A stretch of DNA of 34,832 nt, from contig JAFSBM010000168.1 in NCBI GenBank assembly GCA_017437285.1, forward strand, positions 1 to 34,832, written 5' to 3'. How positions within the stretch are numbered: position 1 is the stretch's first letter; every line of letters starts with the position of its first letter. Made by a program: the position numbers and the translations under genes. Origin of the DNA: Ruminococcus sp. GTDB taxonomy: Bacteria > Bacillota > Clostridia > Oscillospirales > Ruminococcaceae. The notes beneath the pieces are model-generated. The model saw only the letters and a list, made by a program, of their open reading frames with translations. It was not told the DNA's origin and made no database searches. Shown in pieces: positions 14,338 to 21,879 of this stretch.

Positions 14338-16325
14338 TAAGCACCAGCTCCTCTGTTCATATCTGTCTTAGCCCTTGAAGCTAATCTCTCACCGTAGTTT
14401 GTCATATTGGCTGTCTGAGCGTTTTTCTGCGCTGCTGCCTGTGTATCATGGCTTGCCTGTCTCTGAGGCTGAACCTGCCTTCCGCCCTGTATAGGCTGCA
14501 TAGGTAACGCCTGTCCTGTAAGCTGGGCTATAAGCATGTTCTGCTGCTGTAACTGAGCTGATAGCTGCTGCACTACATTAAGAAGAGTCTGTCCCTCCTG
14601 TACCTTCTGTCTTACTTTGTCATCACCATCAAACTCCATCATATCAAGGCAAGTCATAGCAGGTTCTGCTCTCTCAGGCTCAAACAAGCCTAAGCCGTAA
14701 AGCTCTTTAGCAAGCTCGTTCTGTGCCATACGGCTATATGCGCTCCTCTTCTGAGGTTTAATAACAACATCAAATACGGGTACTCTTGTTGCCTCCTGAT
14801 AATTAGGGTCAAGCTGCTGTCCTGCAAAGGCAGGGTCAAGAGGAACGCCCTGAATACGGTCATTGCTGTACTGGATATATTCAAAAGCTCCCTGTTTACC
14901 AATGATACGGAAGCTGCGGTTTTCATCGTAGAACTGCCTGATAAGCTCGATAATGAGGTGATTAAGCTTTGTATAGCTTCTGTATGATGCAGCAATCATG
15001 TCACGGCTTGTCTTATTACCTGCTTCCTGCAATGCAGCAATGGCAGCAGCAGCCGTTACGCCACCACTTGAACTACCCTGTGAGAAGTCCCTGTTAGAGC
15101 TTGTCTCCTTAAGTTCGTCAATCTTCATCTGTAACACATCAAGTACACCTGAAGGAAGAGAAGGCATTGTAATGGGTACAAGCCTTTCATCGCTTATCTG
15201 TCCCTCTACATGAACGATAGGCTTTGACCAGTCAAGGAACTCCTCTTCATTAACGCCCATACCGTTCTTAGCAAAGTAACGAGGCTTAGCACCCATAATC
15301 GTATTCTCAAGCACAACCTGTGAGAGCTTATCAATATACATCTGAGGGTCTTTCATAATGCTTAAATAGCCAAAGCCATAAGGTGTACCAGCCTCAGGGA
15401 AGAGAACATCAAATACGATAGGGTACTCGCCGTGTTCATACCATCCGTTAGGATAGTTCTCAGGCTCGTTCTCTGATGCAAAAAGGACTTCTCCGGCAAC
15501 AAACTTGCAGTAATGAAGCACAGTCTTATTGCCAACAGCCTTTTTGTAATACCAGTCAACAACAACACTTTTATCACTTGTATCAACTGTGTCATCATAC
15601 ACATACTCTTTTACATCAATTACCTTGCCACCAAGCTTGCCCTTGAGCTGAGGGTACTGCTCCTCAAGTAAGTCTGTGTCAGCAAGAGCTACGATAAAGA
15701 GGTTACGGCTATCCTGAATGTCTGTGATGCCACTCTCCCAAAAGAGGTTAAGTATATCAAGCTCTTTAATGTTTATATCTCCTAAGCCGTTCTCAAGGCT
15801 ATTATCCCAAAATACGCCGTAGGGAGTTGTGCCATGCTTAAGCTTGTACCACCAGCCGTTAGAATATGTTCCTTCAAAGTTGTTACGCTCAAGAATAACA
15901 GGGATGATAGAGCTTAATACATCTGCATCCTTTTCATCTGACTGTTCTCTTGGTAATACGTTAGGCTCAGGGTAGTTGTCCATAGCATCAGCATGTTTAT
16001 TAGCAAGGGAATTGAATAACCACGCACTTGTAGGCTCAGGTCTATCATCACCTGCTGCTCGTTTGCCATCTGTATTAGCTCCACCTCTTACAATGTCCCA
16101 ATGCCTGAGCTTATACCATTGCTCATTCTCAACGATGCGGCTCTCAAGGTTGGACTTGCCTTCCTTATACTTCTGAAGAATGTTTACCGCCTCTTCAATC
16201 TCGTTTTTACCTATGGCTTTAAGGCTACCACTTGTCACTTCCTCACCGATGCCTGATACCTCCTGCTGGTCAATGGCACTTTCTGTAGGCATGCCTAAAG
16301 CCCTCTTTAAAAAATTTTCAAACAC
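14337..16325 (-). CDS. Portal protein
   Basis: 662 residues; ATG at 16325, 17 bp after the large terminase stop. Portals form the dodecameric DNA channel at one capsid vertex. Supporting features are ENEQWYKLRHWD and PTSAWLFNSLANKHADAMDNYPEPNVLP-type N-terminal sequence, KHGTTPYGVFWD, GEYPIVFDVLFPEAGTPYGFG in the wing, SQGSSSGGVTAAAAIAALQEAGNKTSRD in the crown-stem part, and a long Gln-rich C-terminal helix (QQLSAQLQQQNMLIAQLTG), the barrel found in short-tailed phage portals. Neighbours are large terminase upstream and protease, scaffold and capsid downstream, the usual order. Confidence 0.9.
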   Translation of the reverse strand: MFENFLKRALGMPTESAIDQQEVSGIGEEVTSGSLKAIGKNEIEEAVNILQKYKEGKSNLESRIVENEQWYKLRHWDIVRGGANTDGKRAAGDDRPEPTSAWLFNSLANKHADAMDNYPEPNVLPREQSDEKDADVLSSIIPVILERNNFEGTYSNGWWYKLKHGTTPYGVFWDNSLENGLGDINIKELDILNLFWESGITDIQDSRNLFIVALADTDLLEEQYPQLKGKLGGKVIDVKEYVYDDTVDTSDKSVVVDWYYKKAVGNKTVLHYCKFVAGEVLFASENEPENYPNGWYEHGEYPIVFDVLFPEAGTPYGFGYLSIMKDPQMYIDKLSQVVLENTIMGAKPRYFAKNGMGVNEEEFLDWSKPIVHVEGQISDERLVPITMPSLPSGVLDVLQMKIDELKETSSNRDFSQGSSSGGVTAAAAIAALQEAGNKTSRDMIAASYRSYTKLNHLIIELIRQFYDENRSFRIIGKQGAFEYIQYSNDRIQGVPLDPAFAGQQLDPNYQEATRVPVFDVVIKPQKRSAYSRMAQNELAKELYGLGLFEPERAEPAMTCLDMMEFDGDDKVRQKVQEGQTLLNVVQQLSAQLQQQNMLIAQLTGQALPMQPIQGGRQVQPQRQASHDTQAAAQKNAQTANMTNYGERLASRAKTDMNRGAGA

Positions 16326-16342
16326 TCACTCTCACCATCCTT

Positions 16343-17770
16343 TTAATACTTTCTCATAAACGCATATCTATCTACTTTCATATCATCAGTGCTTAACGGG
16401 TCATAAACCTGTGCCACACGTTCTTTTACCATTACAGGCTTCATAGGATTCGCCATACACATATATCTCGTCTCATCCGCTATATGGTCTTCCTGCTTGG
16501 TGTCTACATCCTCAGGCTTATTCTCGTCATACAGCAATGTCGGTATTGTCCTGATAAATCCTTTACAGTTAGAGAAGATATACATCATCGGTATGCCCTC
16601 TTCGTCAAACTGTAAGCGATAGTGCATCTGCATCCAGCCTGCAAGTCTCTTATGGTCTCCTTTATCGAAGTACACGCCATACTTCTCTGCGGTCTCGGCA
16701 ATACTCTCGCCATGCGATGCTTCCCATATAGCAGGGTCAGCTACACCCTGTATGTTCTTTCCTGCAAGCCATCTATGCTCGTTCTCTATTCTCTTAATCT
16801 CCTTGAATATCTCATTTGGAGACCAGCGTAAACCTGTGTCAGGCTCATCCTTAACACAGCCATAAAGCTCTAATATCCTGTATAGCCTGCCATCATAGTC
16901 AACAGCCCACCACGCACATGAAAAGGGCTTAGAGTAACCAAAGTCAAAGCTCCTGTATATCCTCCATGTAATAGGTATCTCAAACGGCGCAATTACATGG
17001 GTATTCTTCCTTGTATAGTAGTTTGTTTCGTCATCCACAAACTCTTCAAATACGGCGCCGCCATCTATACCCCAGTCACCCAATCCAGCTACCTTATAAC
17101 GCTTAGGATTGTTCTTCTTCATCATCTCAAACTTCCTAAGGTCAGCTTCATCTAACCACTCATTGCACATATAGTTTGTGGTCATTGCCAGTATGTCAGG
17201 GTCAGGGTCTGCATCAAAAAACCTCTTCTTAAGCCAATGCGTTGAACTCCACGGGTTAAAGGTAATCGTAATCTGCTTGAATAAGTAATCAGGCATATCG
17301 CCTCGTATAGACTCGTCAAGCATATCGAAGTCCTCTTCGCTATCTATCTCATAGGCTTCCTCTATCCACATCCAACAAAGATAACCTTTAGGAACGGAGA
17401 TAGATGCTATCCTCTTTGAGTCATCCAAACCTCTGAAGTATACGAGCTGTCCTGTGGGCTTATATTTAGCCATCAGAGGGCTTAACGTAAAATCCCATAG
17501 ATGATATACCCCAAACCTCTGTGCAGCCCATTTCAGGTCAGAATAGCAGCTATCCTTAAGGGTATTGAATACCTTACGCACTACAACAAGGTTTGCATCA
17601 GGGTACTTCATCAGGTTATAGATGTACCACAAAGCAGTGGTCTTACTCTTCTTAGATGCTCGGCTGCCCTTGCACACCCTGTAACGCCCTGTGTAATGCC
17701 AGTAAGTAGCGTAACCGCCACCGACTATATCCGGCAGATAAATCTTAGTCCCTAAGCTCATCTTCGCCAT
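16343..17770 (-). CDS. terL: Large terminase subunit, PBSX-type
   Basis: 475 residues; ATG at 17770 after AGGTGAT, overlapping the small terminase gene by 26 bp. It is the ATP-driven packaging motor and DNA-cutting nuclease. The ATPase domain shows KGSRASKKSKTTALWYI (residues 33-49), a Walker A loop in which the usual GK is replaced by KK as in many PBSX-family members, and Walker B YLCWMWIEEAYEI near 128-140. ITITFNPWSSTHWLKKRFF follows. The RNase H-like nuclease domain has SFDFGYSKPFSCAWWAVD and GVADPAIWEASHG with the expected acidic residues. Packaging mode (cos or pac) cannot be read. Confidence 0.93.
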   Translation of the reverse strand: MAKMSLGTKIYLPDIVGGGYATYWHYTGRYRVCKGSRASKKSKTTALWYIYNLMKYPDANLVVVRKVFNTLKDSCYSDLKWAAQRFGVYHLWDFTLSPLMAKYKPTGQLVYFRGLDDSKRIASISVPKGYLCWMWIEEAYEIDSEEDFDMLDESIRGDMPDYLFKQITITFNPWSSTHWLKKRFFDADPDPDILAMTTNYMCNEWLDEADLRKFEMMKKNNPKRYKVAGLGDWGIDGGAVFEEFVDDETNYYTRKNTHVIAPFEIPITWRIYRSFDFGYSKPFSCAWWAVDYDGRLYRILELYGCVKDEPDTGLRWSPNEIFKEIKRIENEHRWLAGKNIQGVADPAIWEASHGESIAETAEKYGVYFDKGDHKRLAGWMQMHYRLQFDEEGIPMMYIFSNCKGFIRTIPTLLYDENKPEDVDTKQEDHIADETRYMCMANPMKPVMVKERVAQVYDPLSTDDMKVDRYAFMRKY

Positions 17771-18197
17771 TTATAATCACCTGCTTCATGCCCTCAAGGT
17801 CAAGGCTCTGCTTCTCACGCCATCCTTCAAAGTTATTCGCAAGGCTAAACTTAGCCCCGTTTGAACCCTCCTTGTCGAATAGCCTCGTCTCTGCATACTC
17901 CTCAACTCTGCTCTTCGCCCGTGTAATCGTGTCATTGAACTCATCCTTACCCTGATAGTTTAATAACGCCTGCCTGCTTGCAAATCCCAGCGCAAGCGCA
18001 AGCCCTGTCACAGTAGGAGGCTTAGGCTGAACCTTATATATAATCACGCCCTTATCAGTAAAGAAAGGCTTTCCTTCCTCGTCAAAATAAGGCTCACCCT
18101 CACACAGCTCAAAATATTCCTCTATTTTTTCTTTCATCTGCTCCACCGTCTTATACATAGGCGGACAGCCTACTTTCTTCTTTTCTTTCTCTGCCAT
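17745..18197 (-). CDS. terS: Small terminase subunit
   Basis: 150 residues from ATG at 18197, preferred over an in-frame GTG three codons upstream because AAGGTGAG is spaced correctly for the ATG. It recognises phage DNA for packaging. Typical elements are GCPPMYKTVEQMKEKIEEYFELCEGE, then TGLALALGFASRQALLNY (helix-turn-helix), FNDTITRAKSRVEEYAETRL, and GAKFSLANNFEGWREKQ near the C-terminus, a layout shared by small terminases of PBSX-type systems. It is the first late gene, about 50 bp after the tandem terminators that end the early operon. Confidence 0.88.
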   Translation of the reverse strand: MAEKEKKKVGCPPMYKTVEQMKEKIEEYFELCEGEPYFDEEGKPFFTDKGVIIYKVQPKPPTVTGLALALGFASRQALLNYQGKDEFNDTITRAKSRVEEYAETRLFDKEGSNGAKFSLANNFEGWREKQSLDLEGMKQVIINGEDELRD

Positions 18198-18247
18198 AAA
18201 ACTCACCTTCTTTCATCGGCTACCAATAGCAAATCACAAAACCAAAT

Positions 18248-18272
18248 AAAAAAAGCCCCATAAACAGGCTTT
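18248..18272 (-). terminator. Intrinsic terminator, second of a tandem pair
   Basis: On the minus transcript AAAGCC pairs with GGCTTT around a nine-base loop and runs into seven T followed by ATTT. With the hairpin at 18289-18313 it closes the early operon immediately before the terminase genes. Confidence 0.75.
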
Positions 18273-18288
18273 ATTTTCTGCATATAAC

Positions 18289-18313
18289 AAAAGGGAAGGC
18301 TTAATGCCCTCCC
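18289..18313 (-). terminator. Intrinsic terminator, first of a tandem pair
   Basis: On the minus transcript GGGAGGGC (18313-18306) pairs with GCCTTCCC (18300-18293) over eight positions, one of them G-U, with a five-base loop followed by TTTTGTT. It lies just past the stop of the last early gene at 18317. Late expression must therefore come from read-through by antitermination or from a promoter I cannot identify between here and 18197. Confidence 0.78.
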
Positions 18314-18316
18314 TCT

Positions 18317-18517
18317 TTATTTTTTACCGAATACCAGCTCATCCAGCGTACAGCCAAAAGCTCTCGACAGCTTTATCAATGCGTATAAGCTGGGAGTTAC
18401 AATATCCCTCTCCCACTTTGATATATGTCTGCTTGATACGCCTATCAGCTTTTCAAGCTCTCCCTGCTTGATGCCCTTCTCCTTGCGTAACCTCTTAAGA
18501 TTGCTCCCAAATGACAT
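18317..18517 (-). CDS. XRE-family helix-turn-helix regulator at the early/late border
   Basis: 66 residues from ATG at 18517, which overlaps the upstream stop (TGATG). An almost complete Cro/C1-type helix-turn-helix covers residues 5-60: LKRLRKEKGIKQGELEKLIGVSSRHISKWERDIVTPSLYALIKLSRAF. There is no other domain. It is the last gene of the early operon, directly before the tandem terminators and the terminase genes. A role in switching on late genes or shutting off early ones is an inference from that position. It is distinct from the repressors of the lysogeny module. Confidence 0.85.
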   Translation of the reverse strand: MSFGSNLKRLRKEKGIKQGELEKLIGVSSRHISKWERDIVTPSLYALIKLSRAFGCTLDELVFGKK

Positions 18518-18828
18518 CACCCTTCCACCTTCTCCTTTGTCCTTCTGACTGCCTTCAAGATATAGCAGCCGTTCTCCTCGTCTAACTTAGGCTCTACTAC
18601 ATAGCTACTTGCATCCGCCATAATTCTCTGAAGCTCTTTCTTCTTAACCTTACGCTCCCTGCCTTTAGTCAGGATAACAATATACGCTGCAAGCATATCA
18701 TTCACCTGCTGCATCCCTGCCATATCAGCCTTCATATCCTCAATAAGCTGGTCACGCACAGTAACCGCCTTTTTAAATCTTCCAAGCTCGTACTCAAGCT
18801 CTTTCTCTTTATTTGCAAATGGTATCAT
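18517..18828 (-). CDS. Small helical early phage protein, unknown function
   Basis: 103 residues; ATG at 18828. The N-terminal two thirds is a helical coiled coil (KEKELEYELGRFKKAVTVRDQL ... ADMAGMQQVNDMLAAYIVIL) and the C-terminus is a short charged beta segment (YVVEPKLDEENGCYILKAVRR). Similar proteins are common in Clostridia phage early regions. No catalytic or DNA-binding motif is seen. Its stop overlaps the start of the XRE regulator, so the two are probably translationally coupled. Confidence 0.6.
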   Translation of the reverse strand: MIPFANKEKELEYELGRFKKAVTVRDQLIEDMKADMAGMQQVNDMLAAYIVILTKGRERKVKKKELQRIMADASSYVVEPKLDEENGCYILKAVRRTKEKVEG

Positions 18829-18834
18829 TCAGCA

Positions 18835-19164
18835 TCACTCCTTTGCTTCTCCAACACATCTCATAGGCGCATTTAAATCAATATTTTCAAAAACAGCCCT
18901 CAATTCAAGAATGTGTAAGTATTCTCCCATAATTCTCTGCTGGTCTCTTAATACTTCACGAGGGCAGTCATGCTTCACCTGCCTAGCATTAACCATATTG
19001 CTGTATGGTGATGGCGTATATCTTACTAGTTCTTCCGCTTCTATCTTTGTATTAAATTCTTTCAGTTTTTCATATCTGATTTTTGTCTGCCAGTATTCAG
19101 CAATAAATCTTTCTTTATAGTCTGCGCTGTTCATTAAATCTACTGTATCTTTTAAGTTTGTCAT
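18835..19164 (-). CDS. Conserved early phage protein, unknown function
   Basis: 109 residues from ATG at 19164, chosen because AAAGGAG lies eight bases upstream; an in-frame upstream start has no site. The opening, LKDTVDLMNSADYKERFIAEYWQTKIRYEKL, matches a very common small phage protein family whose function is unknown. The middle has YTPSPYSNMVNARQVKHDCPREVL and the C-terminus is helical (QQRIMGEYLHILELRAVFE). It is part of the early operon between two other conserved unknown genes. Confidence 0.65.
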   Translation of the reverse strand: MTNLKDTVDLMNSADYKERFIAEYWQTKIRYEKLKEFNTKIEAEELVRYTPSPYSNMVNARQVKHDCPREVLRDQQRIMGEYLHILELRAVFENIDLNAPMRCVGEAKE

Positions 19165-19218
19165 ATTGTTTTCTCCTTTCACCTATCCTGTGGTTATTTC
19201 CAAAATGGAAAATGCCAC

Positions 19219-19611
19219 TTATCCTTCTAACTCCTTCAACTTCGCTACCGCTTCTCCATATGTGAGGAAAACCGTCTTGCCTATGTCCCTTAACCAAAAC
19301 TCAGAAAACGTCTTTTCTTCAATCACTCTTATAAACCTTCCGTCTATGTCGCTTCTCCCACAAGTAGAAACCAAATAAACTGTATCACCTATCTTACAAG
19401 GCAACCTCAACAACAGCCCCTGCTCTTCAAGGTCTTTATACTCCTGCAATAAGTCATTTAGCCTCTGTATCTCCCCAATTTGTATAGTTGACACGAAAAT
19501 GTCATAACCATGGTTAAGGACGGTAGGCTTAAGGATTGACAAAAAACTCTCTATACTTACCTCATCAATATCCAACTTTTCAAGCAACGCATCAGCATCT
19601 ATCGGTCTCAT
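19219..19611 (-). CDS. Conserved small early phage protein (MRPIDAD type)
   Basis: 130 residues; ATG at 19611 behind GGAGGTGCG. The sequence begins MRPIDADALLEKL and ends with RLPCKIGDTVYLVSTCG ... IGKTVFLTYGEAVAKLKELE, a pair of elements seen together in many small proteins of Gram-positive phages. The C-terminal half looks like a small beta-barrel. No function is established that I know of. It overlaps the end of the 235-residue gene by 20 bp. Confidence 0.65.
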   Translation of the reverse strand: MRPIDADALLEKLDIDEVSIESFLSILKPTVLNHGYDIFVSTIQIGEIQRLNDLLQEYKDLEEQGLLLRLPCKIGDTVYLVSTCGRSDIDGRFIRVIEEKTFSEFWLRDIGKTVFLTYGEAVAKLKELEG

Positions 19612-20299
19612 AGCGCACCTCCATAATCTCTTTGATATACGGCAATTCCTTCAGCACTTCCACAAACTTTCTCCATTCATCAAGCTTATGACCGCTTCGC
19701 TGCTTGATAATATTCACAGCCGTTTCATAGCTGAAATCAACAGTCCTTCGCTGATTGTAACTTGAGGGAAGAAGCTGTATCATCTGCCACCAGCACTCTT
19801 TATCCCTTGTTTCGATAAATCTATTGCGGTAATAATTTAGGCTCGGAATAATATAAGTGTCTAACACATCCATGTTGTCTATATACAGGTGTTCGTGGCT
19901 AAAGTCATCAAGCGCAAACTCCTTATCGTGTATCTTGTGCATAGTGCTTGTGGAGTTTGATGTAGTGGCTATTTTATAAGTGTCCCATTCCTTGAACCAG
20001 TACATCGGAGCAGTAATATCCATCTGAACGTGTATCATCCTCAAATACTTCCTATGCTCCGTACCGCCTTTATAAAGCCTCTGCATCAAGCCAAGGTCAT
20101 TTTCACCGATGCAATAACCAAACTTCCCATCATTGCACTTGATTGCAGGCTCATGTCCGTTCTCAACCATCTGACAATCTAACCCAAAATCTATCAAACA
20201 ATGGTGACTATCACTCTTAGCCCAGCTATTCATAGGGTTACGCATCCCTCTTATAGCAGCCTCCCAGCCAAACACCTCTATGTTTTCAACCTTTATCAT
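19592..20299 (-). CDS. Conserved early phage protein, possibly ThyX-like
   Basis: 235 residues; its ATG overlaps the previous stop (ATGA). I recognise a widespread Clostridia phage family: VFGWEAAIRGMRNPMNSW, then IGENDLGLMQRLYKGGTEHRKYLRMIHVQMDITAPMYW-type sequence, FKEWDTYKIATTSNSTSTMH, and WWQMIQLLPSSYNQRRTVDFSYE near 168-190. The HRxxxR plus SxxSTMH pattern faintly recalls flavin-dependent thymidylate synthase, which would make it a nucleotide-metabolism enzyme, but the standard ThyX motif is not intact. I treat this as a possibility only. The MazG-like gene in the same operon also acts on nucleotides. Confidence 0.65.
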   Translation of the reverse strand: MIKVENIEVFGWEAAIRGMRNPMNSWAKSDSHHCLIDFGLDCQMVENGHEPAIKCNDGKFGYCIGENDLGLMQRLYKGGTEHRKYLRMIHVQMDITAPMYWFKEWDTYKIATTSNSTSTMHKIHDKEFALDDFSHEHLYIDNMDVLDTYIIPSLNYYRNRFIETRDKECWWQMIQLLPSSYNQRRTVDFSYETAVNIIKQRSGHKLDEWRKFVEVLKELPYIKEIMEVRYETDRC

Positions 20300-20547
20300 G
20301 CTTCCTCACCGCCAAACTCTTCTTCATATTCTTCGGGTGTTATAATTTCAATATCATCTACCGTCATAAATCTCCCCAAGCCCGTATTTTCTAAAAGAAC
20401 TTCTTTATTTAAAGCACCAGCTACTTTGTCGTAGTCAACATCTTCTTTCTGTTGTCCCAAAGAAATCGTCATACCAACGTCACAAGGGTTATCCTGTTCA
20501 TCAACACCAAAATTTTTAAGCTTAAAATATAATATAAATTCTTTCAT
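20296..20547 (-). CDS. Small acidic early phage protein, unknown function
   Basis: 83 residues; ATG at 20547 preceded by GAGGGAGA. It begins with a short beta segment (EFILYFKLKNFGVD), has a central VDYDKVAGALNKEVLLENTGLG, and ends in a strongly acidic tail (ITPEEYEEEFGGEEA). No domain is recognised. The acidic surface would fit a DNA-mimic or protein-binding role, but that is speculation. It is coupled by ATGA to the 235-residue gene. Confidence 0.55.
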   Translation of the reverse strand: MKEFILYFKLKNFGVDEQDNPCDVGMTISLGQQKEDVDYDKVAGALNKEVLLENTGLGRFMTVDDIEIITPEEYEEEFGGEEA

Positions 20548-20553
20548 TCTCCC

Positions 20554-20748
20554 TCACCTCTCATAAGCCCTTCTGTTCCAATCAAACGTAGCCACCTTAA
20601 CATTTATCTCTTTAGCGCTTGCGCCCTTAATAACCGATGTACCACAAAGGCAGGTATCACACTGTATCCATACCCCGTCATTATCCTCATGCACCGATGC
20701 TCTACCACCGCAGAAAGGACAAAGCCTCAGGCTATTCTTTTCTCTCAT
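20554..20748 (-). CDS. Lar-like restriction-alleviation zinc protein
   Basis: 64 residues; ATG at 20748 overlapping the previous stop (ATGA). Two Cys pairs form a zinc ribbon: LCPFCGGRASVHEDNDGVW (Cys10, Cys13) and IQCDTCLCG (Cys29, Cys32). The C-terminus AKEINVKVATFDWNRRA is the A...W N.R pattern of the Lar/Ral family, whose members relieve host type I restriction by acting on modification. Family membership is visible. Anti-restriction activity in this phage is inferred. Confidence 0.75.
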   Translation of the reverse strand: MREKNSLRLCPFCGGRASVHEDNDGVWIQCDTCLCGTSVIKGASAKEINVKVATFDWNRRAYER

Positions 20749-20921
20749 TTGCCATCATCCTCAAATCTCTTAAGCTGCTTAAACAAGTGACATTCTGAAG
20801 CGTTTGACGTTAAGTTACATTCAGGAAGCTTTTTAGTGCAGCATCTGTACTGCCCATTTACAAAGCAGCTATAATCACATTCCTTTTTCTCTTTCGGTAA
20901 CTCAGTTACCCAATACTTCAT
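20745..20921 (-). CDS. Small Cys-rich early protein (58 residues)
   Basis: A short gene with a strong GGAGGGGG site before ATG at 20921. Its start overlaps the stop of the MazG-like gene and its stop overlaps the start of the Lar-like gene, so all three are chained. It contains six cysteines (residues 15, 19, 27, 28, 35 and 44) in the order ECDYSC, RCC, PEC, ECH, consistent with one or two metal sites. The sequence begins MKYWVTELPKEKK. No function known. Confidence 0.75.
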   Translation of the reverse strand: MKYWVTELPKEKKECDYSCFVNGQYRCCTKKLPECNLTSNASECHLFKQLKRFEDDGK

Positions 20922-21250
20922 ATATCCCCCTCCTGCCTGTGTAAGCTCTTCTCAGCCTCAAAGCCCTCAGGGAAACGTGCTTTAAGCTTTTCTATGTTAA
21001 GCCTCATAATCTCTTCAAGCTCCCAGCCATGTGCCGTACAATACTCAGCTATAAACCAAAGCAAATCGCCAAGCTCCTTTTTAGCATGGTCAACATCAAA
21101 ATGATGCCCCTGATATTTTTTCTGATAGATTGAATGAAGCTCACCTATTTCTCCTACCATACCGTGAAGAGCATGTTTGCCCTGCTCTTTCCAAGTCAAA
21201 TCATAGTTAATGGTTCTTGCTGCTAATTTCTGATACTCGTTACCTCTCAT
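20918..21250 (-). CDS. MazG-like NTP pyrophosphohydrolase
   Basis: 110 residues from ATG at 21250 (ATG at 21253 is adjacent; GGAGG is seven bases from the former). The all-alpha NTP-PPase fold is recognisable: HGMVGEIGELHSIYQKKYQG (EIGEL) and HAKKELGDLLWFIAEYCTAHGW (KELGD), which supply the Mg-binding acidic residues, then LEEIMRLNIEKLKARFPEGF. Phage MazG-like enzymes hydrolyse nucleoside triphosphates, possibly including alarmone-related or damaged nucleotides, to reshape host metabolism. The exact substrate cannot be told. Confidence 0.85.
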   Translation of the reverse strand: MRGNEYQKLAARTINYDLTWKEQGKHALHGMVGEIGELHSIYQKKYQGHHFDVDHAKKELGDLLWFIAEYCTAHGWELEEIMRLNIEKLKARFPEGFEAEKSLHRQEGDI

Positions 21251-21273
21251 CATTCTTCCTCCAAACCTGATTC

Positions 21274-21438
21274 TTACTTTGTTATGTTCAAATGCTTGCA
21301 TGTAAGCACTCCGTTCTTGCATCCTCTCTCGCACCTCTTAGCGTTCTCGCAGTAATGGCAGCACTGCCACTTATACTTGCTCCTGTTGCAGTTAAACTTC
21401 TCGCATCCAAAAAGTGCAACCTGCCTTTCCTTTCCCAT
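21274..21438 (-). CDS. Small Cys-rich zinc-type protein (54 residues)
   Basis: ATG at 21438 after AAGGTGAGG, five bases past the previous stop. It has eight cysteines and two histidines in 54 residues: GCEKFNC, then QCCHYCENAKRCERGC, then LTCKH. The Cys spacing (CxxxxC, CCxxC, CxxxC) suggests two small metal sites. A longer open frame on the same strand at 21288-21506 overlaps it but has no ribosome site and an unlikely composition. Function unknown. Confidence 0.75.
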   Translation of the reverse strand: MGKERQVALFGCEKFNCNRSKYKWQCCHYCENAKRCERGCKNGVLTCKHLNITK

Positions 21439-21442
21439 AGCC

Positions 21443-21604
21443 TCACCTTATGCTCGCTGTATATAGCATTGTTACAAGCACCGCCAACACGCCGTAATGA
21501 ATACATCTGTATATATCCCTGTCATACTCAGCCTTAACAAACTTAAAGCCGATATAAGCGATGCAAGCCATGAACCATATAAGCTCTATGTATATAACCG
21601 TCAT
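21443..21604 (-). CDS. Small two-segment membrane protein (53 residues)
   Basis: ATG at 21604 overlaps the upstream stop (ATGA), with GGAG nine bases upstream. Two hydrophobic segments are evident, about residues 2-23 (TVIYIELIWFMACIAYIGF) and 36-50 (HYGVLAVLVTMLYTA), joined by a short charged loop with KAEYDRD. It ends SIR. A membrane protein in an early operon could be a superinfection-exclusion or host-takeover factor, but nothing in the sequence proves it. Confidence 0.72.
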   Translation of the reverse strand: MTVIYIELIWFMACIAYIGFKFVKAEYDRDIYRCIHYGVLAVLVTMLYTASIR

Positions 21605-21798
21605 CCAAAAAATCTCCTTTGCTTCTTAGCCCTGAAATCATTACATTTTCGCCTTGTATAGCACTCTACAGATGCGTTTTTGTATGCCTGTTTCCTGAAC
21701 GCTATCCTGTTGATGTCATAGACCGTCTTATCTATACAAGGGCAATTCTCGTCATCCTTCCCCTCACAATGAGCGCATGGTGAAGTCTCTATCTTCAT
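21601..21798 (-). CDS. Small Cys-rich early protein (65 residues)
   Basis: The start at ATG 21798 is set by AGAGG eight bases upstream; an earlier in-frame TTG is badly placed. Cysteines occur as PCAHC, NCPC, ECY and KCND, with a basic C-terminus (YTRRKCNDFRAKKQRRFFG), suggesting a metal-stabilised nucleic-acid-binding protein. A stable hairpin lies upstream at 21820-21879. No family recognised. Confidence 0.65.
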   Translation of the reverse strand: MKIETSPCAHCEGKDDENCPCIDKTVYDINRIAFRKQAYKNASVECYTRRKCNDFRAKKQRRFFG

Positions 21799-21819
21799 TT
21801 GCAAAACCTCTTTCAGAAC

Positions 21820-21879
21820 GGGTATTCATCCCTGTGCAACCAAACAGTAATATCAACTATCAACCTGCACAGGATACCC
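21820..21879 (-). other. Intergenic hairpin in early operon
   Basis: GGGTAT (21820-21825) and CCTGTGCA (21831-21838) pair with TGCACAGG (21866-21873) and ATACCC (21874-21879): two perfect stems of 6 and 8 bp with a five-base bulge on one side and a 27-base loop. It begins immediately after the stop of the 74-residue gene. No T-run follows, so it is not an intrinsic terminator. A processing or translation-control element is possible. Confidence 0.6.

Noticed and set aside
21288-21506. 72-codon minus-strand frame between the MazG-like gene and the small membrane gene.
   Set aside because: It has no ribosome site and overlaps two well-formed small genes (21274-21438 and 21443-21604) that have start sites, ATGA or close spacing, and sensible protein composition.
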